A DNA stretch of 64,000 nucleotides from Gnetum montanum (Eukaryota; Streptophyta; Gnetopsida; Gnetales; Gnetaceae): contig MNCI01027046.1 of NCBI GenBank assembly GCA_015680685.1, forward strand, positions 211,435 through 275,434, given 5' to 3'. Below, piece after piece: positions 22,015 through 32,791 of the stretch (positions within the stretch are counted from its first letter, which is position 1; each line of letters opens with the position of its first letter). The notes beneath the pieces are model-generated. The model had not been told where the DNA came from. It was given only the letters and a program-made list of their open reading frames with translations, and did not search any database. Position numbers and translations under genes: made by a program.

Positions 22015-22852
22015 TAATGAATCATGTTTTTTGCATGCTCCAACCTAATATCAAAGCCGCAACATTGAGTGTCCAATGTCAGAGCCCAGGATGTGATGTC
22101 AGATATCTAATATCACGAGGTATACACTAGCCTATAAATATAGCACTTGGGCTCACAATTTTGATATTTGTTTTTTGTCATAGAGTAGCTAGGCTATTGC
22201 AATTTTTTTCTCTAGAGTTAGAATATTTTCTAAGTGCCCACAGTAGGAGTCTAAGTGTGTACAAATCTTTGTTTGAGTACTAATGTACCTAAGCACAGTA
22301 GTGTGATGGGAATAAAAATGAATCCTTTTGATAATCCTTGCAACACTGAGAATAGATTAATGTTTCCTTTAATGCACTTTACTTTAATGCATTTAAATTA
22401 AGCAATTAATTTCTAGTTTTCAATGAACATAAGCATGACCACTTTGAGCATACATATAATGTTTGGTAACCCATCAACTTTTAACATTTGGTACCCCAGT
22501 AGCACTATATGTGTTCAAAATGTGTCCAAGAAACTGGAACGAGCACTTGTGTTAGGCTAGCTAGGTAGTGAATGAATTAGATCTTAAATTACTTAACCTT
22601 TCATTCTTATTGTAAGTAAATAAACTTATAAAACATAAAATGAGAAAAATCATGTACCTCAATTACACTTAAACCATGCCCTTGAGCTTCACAAGTGTAG
22701 TTCGGAAGACAATGAACATTCTCAATGCCCATTTGACTTCCTAGAGGAACTAATGCATTGAAGAACTATAGGTCAATAGAATTTAATTGGATCGCATGTA
22801 AACACCTTAGTGATTCGTATGGTTGGGCATAGGGGTACCTTGCCACTCATCA
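22015..22852 (+). repeat. Gypsy-1 5' LTR
   Basis: It begins TAATGAATC (TGATAAATC in the 3' copy) and ends CCACTCATCA. The TATA box CCTATAAATA is at 22131-22140, with decayed U3 palindromes (AGATATCTAATATCACG) just upstream. The last 40 bp (GTATGGTTG...GGGGTACC...CTCATCA) are shared with S2, S3 and S4. Confidence 0.85.
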
Positions 22853-22853
22853 A

Positions 22854-22871
22854 TTGCACTATTGCTGAGGA
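22854..22871 (+). promoter_or_regulatory. Gypsy-1 PBS (tRNA-Asp type)
   Basis: TTGCACTATTGCTGAGGA matches TGGCGCCGTTGCCGGGGA, the tRNA-Asp PBS used by many Athila elements, at 12 of 18 bases. Five of the six changes are transitions expected from cytosine deamination. It starts 2 bp after the LTR. Confidence 0.7.
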
Positions 22872-24718
22872 CCTTTTGGTTGTTTCATGCACTATCTAGG
22901 ATTTAGTGAAAATCATTCAAAATTTTTTGAATAAACCTTAAAGTCATATCATATTTTACAATTACTACAACAAAATTTAAAAGCACACTATGTTTTTATT
23001 ATCTCAGTGAAAATGTCTTCTTCTCACAGGAGCAATTCTCCATCCAAGTCTGACAGAGTACATCTACTAGTGCCTCAACAATATCAAGTGGTATATGCTC
23101 ATCCTGATGAGTATGTACCCAATTTCTCCTTCATCCTACATCTAGATGAATAGCTACGGTGGCATGACATGGAGGGTTGGTAACATTATGTTGTCGCCTG
23201 AGTGATCTATTTCTATAATGCTCCGAAAAATGCTTATATGATGGGGTTTTTAAAAATGTCAGGCTGAGTATGTTGTGCAAGATACTAATGCCAGGGATTA
23301 TCATCCCACTAAGGCACAATGACTACAAGATTGATAGCTAGAACAACATCATGAATTTGTGAATGGTAAAGGATTTAATGATTTCCCATTCCTATTGTAC
23401 CAAAAAGATGGTGGGGAACCCTTCTCTGGGGGTTTTCCATTTAGTGAAATCCCTCTCTCTAACTTTGATGAAGAAGGTCAAAGCTAGAACCTGCGGTCCA
23501 CAATTCACAATCTTAATGCTAGTAAGAATGAAGTTAATGACAAAGAAGGATCCAAAGAGGTAAGTTAAGGTAGGGATGTGGACAAGAAACAAGATCATGA
23601 TGATGGTCGTGATCATCAAAGAGGTAGTAGCAGGCACCATGATGGTGCTAGTCCTCCTTTCCCTTCACCTTCATTGTCATCATCTTCTTCTTCTTTTGGC
23701 TATGATTACAACCATAGGAGGCAATATGATGATGGAGGTGACCAAAATGATCGACGAGACTGAAATGATCATAGAGATCGTCGAGCAAGGCATGATCAAG
23801 GACGCAGACATTCAAGAGAGGCACATCACCATGAATGAAGGGGTAGTAGAGAGCATCGTAAGCACCATGATCATGGCCTCAATGAGCCTTTGCTTGCTAC
23901 TTGAAGTATGCTCAATATTGCAAAGGTAGTACAAATTCATACAAGGCATGTGAAGGATAGTCAAATCAAAAGATTAGACATGAACAATATTCCTTAGTTC
24001 AAAGGAGGATATAACTCTGATCTGCAGAACCATCTCCAAGATTTTCAAGATGAATGTACCTTGCAGAACATAGAGAATGAGTGGCCAAAACTTAAGTTGT
24101 TCCCAAGGACACTCATCAAAGAAGTAGAGAACTAGTACTGGTCCTTAGAGCCAAATTCTATTAGATGATTAAGTACCATGCTTGAATTGTTAAATGATAA
24201 ATATCAAACATACTCTAGAGTGTCTAACTTGAGAAGGCAAATCCAAGGATGGAAACATGGAACACACGAACCCTTGGATGCCACCATCGGCTGATACTAT
24301 TCTTTGATGCAGAAATGTCTTGGCCATGGTTATTCTCCACTAGATCAGGTTTTTCACATTATAGATGGGCTTCAATCAGAAATGAGGAGAATCCTTGGTG
24401 TCTATGCCCAAGGGCAACTGTCAAAATTAAGTGCTTGTAAGATACAAAGACTAATTGAGCAAGTAGCTAAAGAGGAGGATGAATTAAGAAAAATAGAAGG
24501 TGCAAAAGAATATAATCCCAATCCTTCCATTCACAAGAGGGAGGTTTGATTCTGCGACAATGAGGAAGAATCCACACCTGATGAGGTGGTGAATAGAAAA
24601 ACCTTACCACTCAAAAAATTCCAATCTAAAATTATAGCTAAAGTTGATCAGTTATGGGACTCCATAGATAGTAGATTTCAAGCTATCCTAAAAATTGCTA
24701 AAGAGTCCAGAGAACAAG

Positions 24719-25507
24719 TGATGAGTGGCGAGGTACCCCTACACTCAACCATACGAAATGAGCGTCGCACACGCGATCCAGTCGAACTCCGCAGATGGAC
24801 TAGTTGTGGCATCTAGATAGTTAGCCTTAGGTCGCAGTTCGCTGTCTTCCCATCTAGACTAGTTTTGCATATGTCACGTATGGTTTAGTCTAGATGAGGT
24901 GTATGATGTGTCCTAATTTTATGCTACTCCTGAAGGCAGTGGAAAATAATNTTTCATAGTGCGGTGTGAGTATGACTTAACGACGAGCATCTACGGGTGT
25001 GTATGGCTAGTTAAGGAATCGGTTACTCATCNNNNNNNNNNNNNNNNNNNNNNNNNNNNNNNNNNNNNNNNNNNNNNNNNNNNAAATAAAGAAACTAAGT
25101 CAATGCTGCAATGATGAAGTAATCTCGATCTTTATTGCCGGTCATGTGCATGTCCAAGTACGGCACACTCGAATAAAGACACCATACAATTACATTCACC
25201 ACACTGCGGGCAGACATGGGAAAAATTCTAACTCTGGAGGGATCAAACTGCCAGAGCTTCACTACTTCTAAACTGGGATGGAAATGAGGGAGAGCCACCT
25301 CTTATTTATAGAAATTGCAGCTGACTGCGATATCGCATATGTGATATCGCGGCCCATGATACATCGCATACGCGATATCGCGACCCATGATATATCGCAT
25401 ACGATATATCGCATACGCGATATCGTGGGCCATGATATAACATGGATGCCTTATCGTGGGTGCCTTAATGCGACTGCCAGTAATATGAGCAATTACATGT
25501 CTCATCA
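24719..25507 (-). repeat. S2: solo LTR in Gypsy-1 gag, TSD ACAAG
   Basis: TGATGAG at 24719 and CTCATCA ending 25507 are flanked by ACAAG (24714-24718 and 25508-25512). It is reverse-oriented and in the same family as S1 and S3. The TATA is at about 25303-25311, with CGATATCGC palindromes at 25325-25430. No internal element sequence is present, so this is a solo LTR left by LTR-LTR recombination. The central piece 24952-25031 is inverted relative to its flanks. Confidence 0.9.
25032..25083. other. Assembly gap (52 N) inside S2
   Basis: A run of N; a single N also stands at 24951. The sequence between the two is oriented opposite to the rest of the LTR. Confidence 0.95.
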
Positions 25508-25830
25508 ACAAGGTAGTGATCATGAGTGCAGGAGGCACAAGGAAGTTGAACGTGCTTATCAAAAAGGTAAGGGCAAGATTGTTGCAATAGAAGAAGTTGC
25601 AAAAAGTGAATCAAATGATGATGGTGGGTGTGACATCTACCAATATGAACATTGTAAGGGATGTTGCCTCATAGTGTCGCATTTATAGGAGTTTTGGATG
25701 TATGCTTTGCATCCACGACTAACACAAAAGCAAACATCCAAAAGATTACCTTATTCTCAAGGTAATTTTAGGTAGTTCCAACAACAACAGCAATATTATC
25801 CAAGCGGAACTCCACTGCAACCATATGAGT

Positions 25831-26430
25831 AGTATCAATAGTGACAACAACCACAATCATGGGCATTGGCACCACCAAGGTAGCAATACCCTTATAGATA
25901 ACCTAATCCATATGTGTACTACATTCAAGAACCCTTGTCTCCACATGACTCCTCTAGTCACATTTCTACTTTCTAATCTCACTACCACCCTTTTGATTAT
26001 TATCAAACCCATTCTCCACATGAAAGAAGGGATGCCACCTTTTATCCTTATCCCCCTGCTATTCCTATACATGTTCCTCCTTCAGCTGCATAGCTACCAC
26101 TTGCTCCACCTATGCAAGGTGAACTACCAGCTCAACTGCAACAATGCAATGCTACTAGGGTTGTTAATCTACAATTGGTTCATTAACCAAATGGGTTGAA
26201 TACTCGATCAAAGAAAAGACCTTTTTCTTGACCTCATAGTCCACCTAAGCCCACAAATACACCTGTGGTTGACAACCGTATCCCTTCATCTTCCTCTGTA
26301 TCAAATTCCTTTGAGTCCCCTTCAAACTAAACATCACCTAGGATCCATACTGTGATGCTTACTCACACTTTATCTAATTGGATCTATGCTAGAAACCTTC
26401 CTAGGAAATTAGTTGATCTTGGAAGTCCTC
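25831..26430 (+). other. Gypsy-1 Gag-protease linker, P/Q/Y-rich
   Basis: Frames here read proline-, glutamine-, histidine- and tyrosine-rich text (such as HYHPFDYYQTHSPHERRD and PPTMQGELPAQLQQCNAT) without a known domain. This matches the linker at 47990-48400 of Gypsy-3. It is probably the disordered C-terminus of Gag. Confidence 0.5.
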
Positions 26431-26900
26431 TCATTTATTTATAGATTACTAGGAATGAACCATGAAAAGCTCTTCTCGACTTAGGTTCTAGTGTCAATTT
26501 AATTTCTCATAAGATGTACACTGCATGGAACCTGCCTCCTCTCAAGAAGAACAATATCAAATTAGAATTGGTAGACCAATCCATCACTCTTCCATTAGGA
26601 TTAGTGGAATATATTGTAACCACTATCTATGGGTGGTCTTATCTTACTAATTTCCTAGTGATTAAGGTGGAGAATTACAAAGAGGATTTCCTAATCATCA
26701 TGGGAAGGGCATGGCTTAGCACCATTGATGCAAGAATGAACATCAGAGATCTTTCCTTGGAAATATCCAAAAAAATGCATTTGGAAATATTGAGAAGAAG
26801 TCAGTTCCATGCATCATGTACAGTGTTATAGGGTGCAATTGTGTGTAGAAACTCTGGGCCATGAAACAAGCATCTATCTTTACATGCAAGCTAGTATGTA
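26431..26900 (+). pseudogene. Gypsy-1 aspartic protease, decayed
   Basis: ALLDLGSSVNLISHKMYTAW carries the retropepsin active site (D-L-G-S, with the usual LDxGSxVNxI context). It is followed by LPLGLVEYIVTTIYGWSYLT and FLIIMGRAWLSTIDARMNI, corresponding to the ILGRPFL block. It is open from 26514 to 26831. The linker to RT (26900-27360) contains MLSVGMEFLFVKNGKLVIIN and FAWSYLELIRIDPRICKHR, the Athila-type pre-RT segment. Catalytic D is present and nearby stops inactivate the polyprotein. Confidence 0.8.
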
Positions 26901-27360
26901 CCAAAAGAAGAAATTCAAAAGTGTCTATACATAGCAGCCATAAAACAAGAGGGCACCTAGTGGCTGACTGCTAATTTTGAGAGCAACACACTTTGCATGG
27001 AATCGGCTGAGAGTCTGACATGTGCATATGTCACAAGCATGGATGAACTAGAGAAAGTTCATCACCAACTCTCTGATGATGCTTATTGGAGAGAGTTGTA
27101 GACTTCTAAAAATTTCAAGCAAGAGCCCCTTGAACCAAAAATGCTATCAGTCGGAATGGAATTTTTGTTTGTTAAAAATGGAAAGCTGGTCATAATCAAT
27201 GAAAATCTTGCTCTAGAGAAAAAAATGATGCTATTGAATGTGGTTGAAAAATGGCCAACAGCTTTTGCTTGGTCATATCTTGAACTCATAAGGATTGATC
27301 CTAGGATATGCAAGCATCGTATCTACACTAATCCAACCATGAAGCCAAAGAGACAACTAT

Positions 27361-28180
27361 AGAGGTAATTGAATTCCAAACTAAAGCAGATCATCAAAGA
27401 GAAAATTGAACAACTCCTCAAGGCAAGGTTCATTTATTCCTTTGCAGATAGTGAGTGGGTTAGCCCACTCATGATTGTGCCAAAGAGAAGAGGCAAGTGA
27501 CAGGTCTAGATTGATTTTTGACTACTACATATGACAACATTTAAAGACCATTTTCCATTTCCATTTTTTGATTAGGTGTTAGATACAATATCTTGACATT
27601 ACTACTACAGTTTTCTAGATGGTTATAGTGGTTATACCCAAATTCAAATTGCACCAGAGAACCATGCAAAGATAACATTCACGAGTCCTTGGGGGATTTT
27701 GCATATCACAAGATGCCATTTGGTCTATGCAATGCTCCTACTACATTCCAACATTTGGTTCTGAACATTTTTCAATAGCAAATCGGAAGTGGTGTGGAAG
27801 TCTTCATGGATGACTTCTCCACTTATGGAGCTACATTTGAGCAAGCCCTAGACCACCTTGAGTAAGTTCTAAAACGATGTGTTGAAACCAACTTGTAGCT
27901 CAATTGGCAAAAAAGTTACCTAATGGTCTAGTAAGGCATTATATTGGGGCACAGAATATCACAAGCAAAAATTGAGATAGACCTTGAGAAAATAAGGGTC
28001 ATCCAAGGAATAACTTTCCAACCAAAAATTTTTAAAGATGTTCGATCATTCCATGGACATACTATCTACATTTGGTGATTCATAGAGAATTTCTCGAAGA
28101 TCACAAGGCTGTTGGTGAAGCTAACAAAGAAAGATGCTCCATTTTTCTGGATTGCAGAATGTGAAAAAGCATTCTAATAA
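27361..28180 (+). pseudogene. pol: Gypsy-1 reverse transcriptase, decayed
   Basis: Motifs in order are KARFIYSFADSEWVSPLMIV (fingers), KDHFPFPFFD, SFLDGYSGYTQIQIAPENHA, then VEVFMDDFSTYGATFEQALD with the F-M-D-D active site near 27800, and DVRSFHGHTIYIW. Athila elements use FMDDF, which fits. At least a dozen stops interrupt it, mostly TAG or TAA in place of Q or W, plus a few frameshifts near 27700-27790. Confidence 0.8.
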
Positions 28181-28199
28181 TTGAAAGAGAAACTTGTAG

Positions 28200-28603
28200 A
28201 AACTCCAATGCTACAAGTACATGATTGGTCCAAACCATTTCATGTCATGACAGATGCATCAAATTATTCCTTGGGAGCCATGCTTACATAGATGGACAAC
28301 AAGAAACATCCATACTACATTCACTATGCTAGCCGAAGCATTGTGGATGCACAACTAAACTACACCACTGCAAAAAAGGAATTGATGGTAGTGGTGTTTA
28401 CTCTAGAGAATTTTTGTTATTATGTGCTTGGATACAAGGTGTTTATGCACATAGATCATAGTGCTATTCAATTCTTAATGAACAAGCCAATGGTGAGCCC
28501 CCATGGCATACGATGGCTGGTGATCTTATATGAATTTGATCGTACAATGGTAGATCGAAAGGGCATTGAGAATGTGATCGTTGATCACTTGTCTCAATTA
28601 TGA
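28200..28603 (+). pseudogene. Gypsy-1 RNase H
   Basis: It removes the RNA strand of the hybrid. HDWSKPFHVMTDASNYSLGA (first catalytic D) is followed, after one stop, by an open stretch to 28603: YYIHYASRSIVDAQLNYTTA, KKELMVVVFTLENFCYYVLG (catalytic E), VFMHIDHSAIQFLMN (catalytic D), and the end EFDRTMVDRKGIENVIVDHL. This is one of the best preserved domains in the window. The acidic residues are still in place. Confidence 0.85.
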
Positions 28604-28649
28604 TGGGATGAAAAAGAAGAAGAAAACCCACTATCTAATATTTTTCCTG

Positions 28650-29990
28650 ATAAACTACCCTTTGCTAGGGCTATAACTAAACAATTCCCTAATGAACCTA
28701 AATGGTATGATGGCATTCTCACCTATCTTTTCACCCAAGAGATGTCACAAGTGTTGAACCACTAGAAGAAACAATAGTTTCTTCACTAGGTAAAAAACTT
28801 CATGGAGATCAATGGACTCCTCTATAGGGTGTGTGTCGATGGCCTAGTTTGTTGGTGTGTCCCTGATGCTAATCAAGTACACATTCTCTAAGATGATCAT
28901 AAAGGTCCTTGTGGAGGACACTATGTTGGGAGATGCACAACCATTAAAATCCTGATGGTAGGGTACTATTGGCTAATAATATTTAAGGATGATTACCATT
29001 ACATTCGCTCTTGTGAATGATACCAATGAGATGGTGGAACGACTACTCGAATAGAGGAACCTCAATAATAGATTCAGCCACTGCAACCCTTTGACATCTG
29101 GGGCATCTATTTTATGGGTCCCCTCACACCCATGTCAAATGGAAAGGAATACATCATAGTCACTGTTAACTATTGTATGAAATGAGTAGAAGTAGTAGCC
29201 GTCATTGACTATACATCTTCTACCACTACTTGATTTGTACAACAAAATATTGTAAATAGGTTTGGTGTGCCATATGCATTAATTTTTGATAATGGAACTC
29301 ACTTTACAAGCACTACTTTTTGGAAGCTCATGCAATGCTTAAGGGTTGAACATAAACTCACAACATGCTACCACCCCCAAGCCAATGGTCAAGCTAAGGT
29401 TACCAATAGGAAAATCATAAGGATTCTAATAAGAATTGTTAGCAAATATAGGAAAGATTGGAGCACAAAACTCAACGATGCCCTTTGGGCCTATCCCTCA
29501 ACATAGAAACTTCCTATAGGCTATTCTACCTATGAGCTTATGTATGGAAAATTACCAATACTTCCTATTTAATCTAAGCTCCACACACTTTCAGTAGCTT
29601 GTGACCTTGACCTTGACTTTAGTTTAGCACAAAAAGAAACACTAATGAATCTCAACCTACTAGAAGAAAATCAATTAGTGGCCCTATCATTTAACGAGCT
29701 ACACAAGGCTTATAACAAAAAACACCATGACCTTAAAATTAGAAAAGTCAAATTTCAATCAGGAGATAAGGTTCTCTACTAGAACCCCACACACATATCT
29801 CAATGAACTAAGTTCCAAACATTGTGCGAAAGACCTTACATCATTTACAAAAATTTTCCTTCTAGGGCCATGATGATCTACAAACTTGAGAGCCTAGACA
29901 AGAAATAGTTGGTTAACATTCAATAAATCAAACCTTTCTATGAGCATAAGCTAGCTAATATAATAAATGCCTGATTGGATGGACAACCAC
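28650..29990 (+). pseudogene. Gypsy-1 integrase, decayed
   Basis: The zinc-binding region (about 28900-29030; GPCGGHYVGRCTTIKILMVG with a damaged H-C pair) precedes the core. The core reads QPFDIWGIYFMGPLTPMSNG (first D altered: GIDF reads GIYF), VPYALIFDNGTHFTSTTFWK (second D present) and HPQANGQAKVTNRKII, where the catalytic E is K. A C-terminal tail with text like KVKFQSGDKV and NPTHISQ reaches about 29980. Three of the usual key positions are changed or flanked by stops. Confidence 0.8.
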
Positions 29991-32000
29991 ACTCCATATT
30001 TTGGATCTCCTCTTTTCAACTTAGTCATGGGGGAGATGGCCACACATGCTAACCATATAAGTAGCTCCTTAGTTTTTCATCTTTTTGTTTTACACATTCT
30101 TTATTTTACATCTTCTTGTTTCCATGTTATTAATATTTTCTAATTTTGTTTTACACCATCATTAGTACATTTGCTATTTCTTGAATATTTTACACTTTCT
30201 TTTATTTTGGTGTGATTTTCTAACCTTTTGTTAATAAGTTGTAGGTATAATGGTAATTCATTGCTTAATGGTGGTATGTACTATTTTGTTATTTGATTGT
30301 TGGTGTATGGATTCTAGCTTTGAATTTTGTTACTAACAATTAGGATAGGTTTCTTTTTCATGCAACAGGCAGTGAGTCCACAACATCCACCCATCCACAA
30401 ACTCTATGGTTTTCTTTGTTCTAGAAATGTGTAGTCCCTTTTTCATTAATGAAACTTTAACAAACTTGTCACTTTGATAGTTTTCGAAATTAGAAAGGAT
30501 TCAAAGGTTTGAACAAAGTGTGACTTCAAGGGGATTTGATATTTTTTGTACCTTTCTATTTGCCTAGGTGCATGTGTGTTTTCATGGATTTCTTACCATT
30601 CCATGTTGACCAATAAAAGGAAGTTGAATAAGTCTTTGCATGGTGTGGTTCTCATCAAAAACAAATAATGGGAATTCAAAGCACACCCCTTAAACAAAAT
30701 AAATGCATATGTCTTTGCATATTGTGGTTCCCATTTCAAGAAAAAAAAACAATGTGAGTTCAAAGCACACACCTTAGAAAAAATAAACGGGCTACAAGCA
30801 TTGGTTATGGAACTAGAAAGACATGTTACCCCTGCTTGAAGGTCCCCTCTAACTAAGGCCCTTCCTTACTTTCTAGTTCTCTTTTCTTCTTTAATAAGGA
30901 ATAGTGGTTGTTCTGTGGGAGCACTCTTGTGTCTTAGGAGGATGGACTAGTCTTAAAATGGCGACATGAGGTCACTGAACGAGGTTGGTTTTGCTCTAGA
31001 CTAATGATGGATCTTATCAAGTCATTTAATCATAAAATCTACAAGGGACTTCATGTGATCTTAATCAAGAGCTCCACTCCACTCTCTCTCATCCATCTAT
31101 GCTTTCCATGTCTCACCTCATAGCTGATTTCATGTTCTTATTCGATGTCTTGGTTTGATGTGTCAAAATTCTTAGGTAGTTTCTTCTAGGTTTTTGTACC
31201 TAACCTTCTATAACCATTAATCATCCATGGAACCCATAGACTCTTTGATTTGAAGTTATGCAAGGGCATAAAAGACCTATGTCTACTTTGGGAAGAACCC
31301 ACTTGCATATCTTTTGGTTGGGTTAGTTAAGTTTTTACCCTTAGACACTCTTACAATCAAATCCTTTTGTTTATCTCGTCAATGACATCCAATTGTGCAT
31401 ATCTTCATAACATTTTTTAGTGAACTTTCCTTTTTATTATTGTGAATTTTTATACCCTCTTCAAATATTTCCTAGTGTAGAATTTTTTCAACTTTAATGA
31501 ACCACTTCCCTATTTTATCCTATTTGTCAGTCTTTAACACTACTAAAGGAATCAATTTATCATAATCACAACATAGTTGAGTGTAATCACTAATGAGACA
31601 AGGTACTTACCAACTATGTGTTACATAGTGCATATTAATTTGTGATTTTCTTATGCTTGTAGTGGGAAGCATGGATTGGAAGCAAGACTATCTTCACTAA
31701 GGATGATGTGGCAGTACCACATGATGAGGCCCGTTCATGATCATTGGATCTTTTCTCTCACTCTTTGGCTGCCAAGAGGTGTTGGATGTCAGTTTTTTCC
31801 AGGGTGTTCACTCCTATTATCTTGAACACCCAATTTTGTAAAGATTGTAAATTCATACACTTGGGCACTCAAAGTTTGTCTATTCCATTTAAGTTAGTTT
31901 GTATATCAATCAATAATTCCATACCTGCCCAATATTTTCTAAGGAACTTGTACCTCCTCTTCTTCACTTGTGGACAAGTTTTCATTCAATCATGGAGGTA
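29991..32000 (+). other. Gypsy-1 3' non-coding region
   Basis: There is no convincing ORF. It holds a PPT-like motif (TTAGTCATGGGGGAGATGG, 30021-30039), a T-rich tract (about 30070-30240), and two blocks conserved with Gypsy-B and Gypsy-3: ACATGTTACCCCTGCTTGAA near 30812 and the AAGGGCA...CTACTTTGGG block near 31263-31320. The extra ORF found in Gypsy-3 and Gypsy-4 seems missing. The true PPT before the 3' LTR reads ATCATGGAGGTA. Confidence 0.55.
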
Positions 32001-32786
32001 TGATAAATCATGTTTTTCACATGTTCCAATATCGGAGCCTCGACATTAGGTATTCAATGTCAGAGCCCAAGACGCGATGTCGGATATTCGATATCATGGG
32101 GTATACAGCAACCTATAAATATAGTGCTTGGGCTCACAATTTTGATATGAATTTATTGTCATAGAGTAGTGAAGCTCTTGCAATTTGTTTTCTCTAGAGT
32201 TAGAATATTTTCTTAGTGCCTACAATAGGAGTCTAAGTGTGTATGGATCTTTGTTTGAGCACTGAGAATCCTTGTAGCACTAAGAATAGATTAATGTTTC
32301 CTTTAATGCACTTTACTTTAATGCATTTAAATTAAGCAATTAATTTCTAGTTATTAATGAACACAAGCACGACCACTTCAAGCATACATATAGTGTTTGG
32401 TAACCTAGCAACATTTAACGTTTGGTAGCCCAATAGTGCTATATGTGTTCAAGATGTGTCTAGGAAAGTGGGATGGGTATTTGTGTTAGGCTAACTAGGC
32501 AATGAATAAATTAGATCTTAAATTACTCTACCTTTCATTCTTGTTGTAGGCAACTAAACTTATAAAACATAAAATGAGAAAAATCATGTACCTCGATTAC
32601 ACTTAAACCATAACCTTGGGCTTCACAAGTATAGTTGGGAAGACAACAAATGTTCTTAATGCCCATTTCACTTCCTAGAGGAACTAGTGCACTAAAGAAC
32701 TATAGGTCCACAGAATTTGACTGAATCATGTGTGAACACCTTAGTGATTCGTATGGTTGGGTGTAGGGGTACCTCACTGCTCATCA
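32001..32786 (+). repeat. Gypsy-1 3' LTR, followed by TSD CCTCT
   Basis: It starts TGATAAATC and ends TGCTCATCA; the TSD is 32787-32791. It pairs with 22015-22852, is about 50 bp shorter, and keeps more CpG in the U3 (GACGCGATGTCGGATATTCG). The TATA is at about 32112-32119. Confidence 0.85.
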
Positions 32787-32791
32787 CCTCT

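Larger units (their letters stand above)
23013..25830 (+). pseudogene. gag: Gypsy-1 Gag, interrupted by solo LTR S2
   Basis: I chose the ATG at 23013 because MSSSHRSNSPSKSDRVHLL opens about 140 bp after the PBS and leads into the Gag text. A low-complexity R/D/H/S-rich part follows (23578-23900). The capsid-like retrotransposon Gag domain comes next: RLDMNNIP, LQNIENEWPKLKLFPRTLI, SNLRRQIQGWKHGTHEPLD, GVYAQGQLSKLSACKIQRLI and EQVAKEEDELRKIEGAKEYN. After REQ the frame is broken at 24718 by S2 and its flanking ACAAG. It resumes at 25513 with GSDHECRRHKEVERAYQKG and KIVAIEEVAKSESNDDG. The same order without an LTR is seen in Gypsy-3 Gag (47690-47830). Stops and shifts make it non-functional. Confidence 0.8.
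22015..32786 (+). mobile_element. Gypsy-1: Athila-like Ty3/gypsy element with both LTRs
   Basis: The order is 5' LTR (22015-22852), PBS, gag, protease, RT, RNase H, integrase, 2-kb 3' non-coding region, 3' LTR (32001-32786), flanked by CCTCT. Pol text matches the Athila lineage: FMDDFSTYGATFEQALDHLE, the TDASNYSLGAML RNase H start, and FDIWGIYFMGPLTP in integrase. It is 10.8 kb including the S2 solo LTR. The LTRs differ at roughly one base in seven or eight in the part I compared, so the insertion is old. It sits in the gag-protease region of T1. Confidence 0.85.

Noticed and set aside
23576-23929. 117-codon methionine-rich open stretch in Gypsy-1
   Set aside because: It is another frame of the R/D/S-rich Gag region. 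The true frame is supported by continuity with the downstream capsid text.
25321-25440. CRISPR-like palindromic repeats (CGATATCGC)
   Set aside because: There are no regular spacers, the context is a plant LTR U3, and there are no cas genes. This is a promoter-proximal palindrome array.
25278-25688. A 136-codon open stretch starting in S2 and ending in Gypsy-1 gag
   Set aside because: It crosses the LTR-TSD junction at 25507. The first part is translated LTR palindromes and only the last part is Gag.
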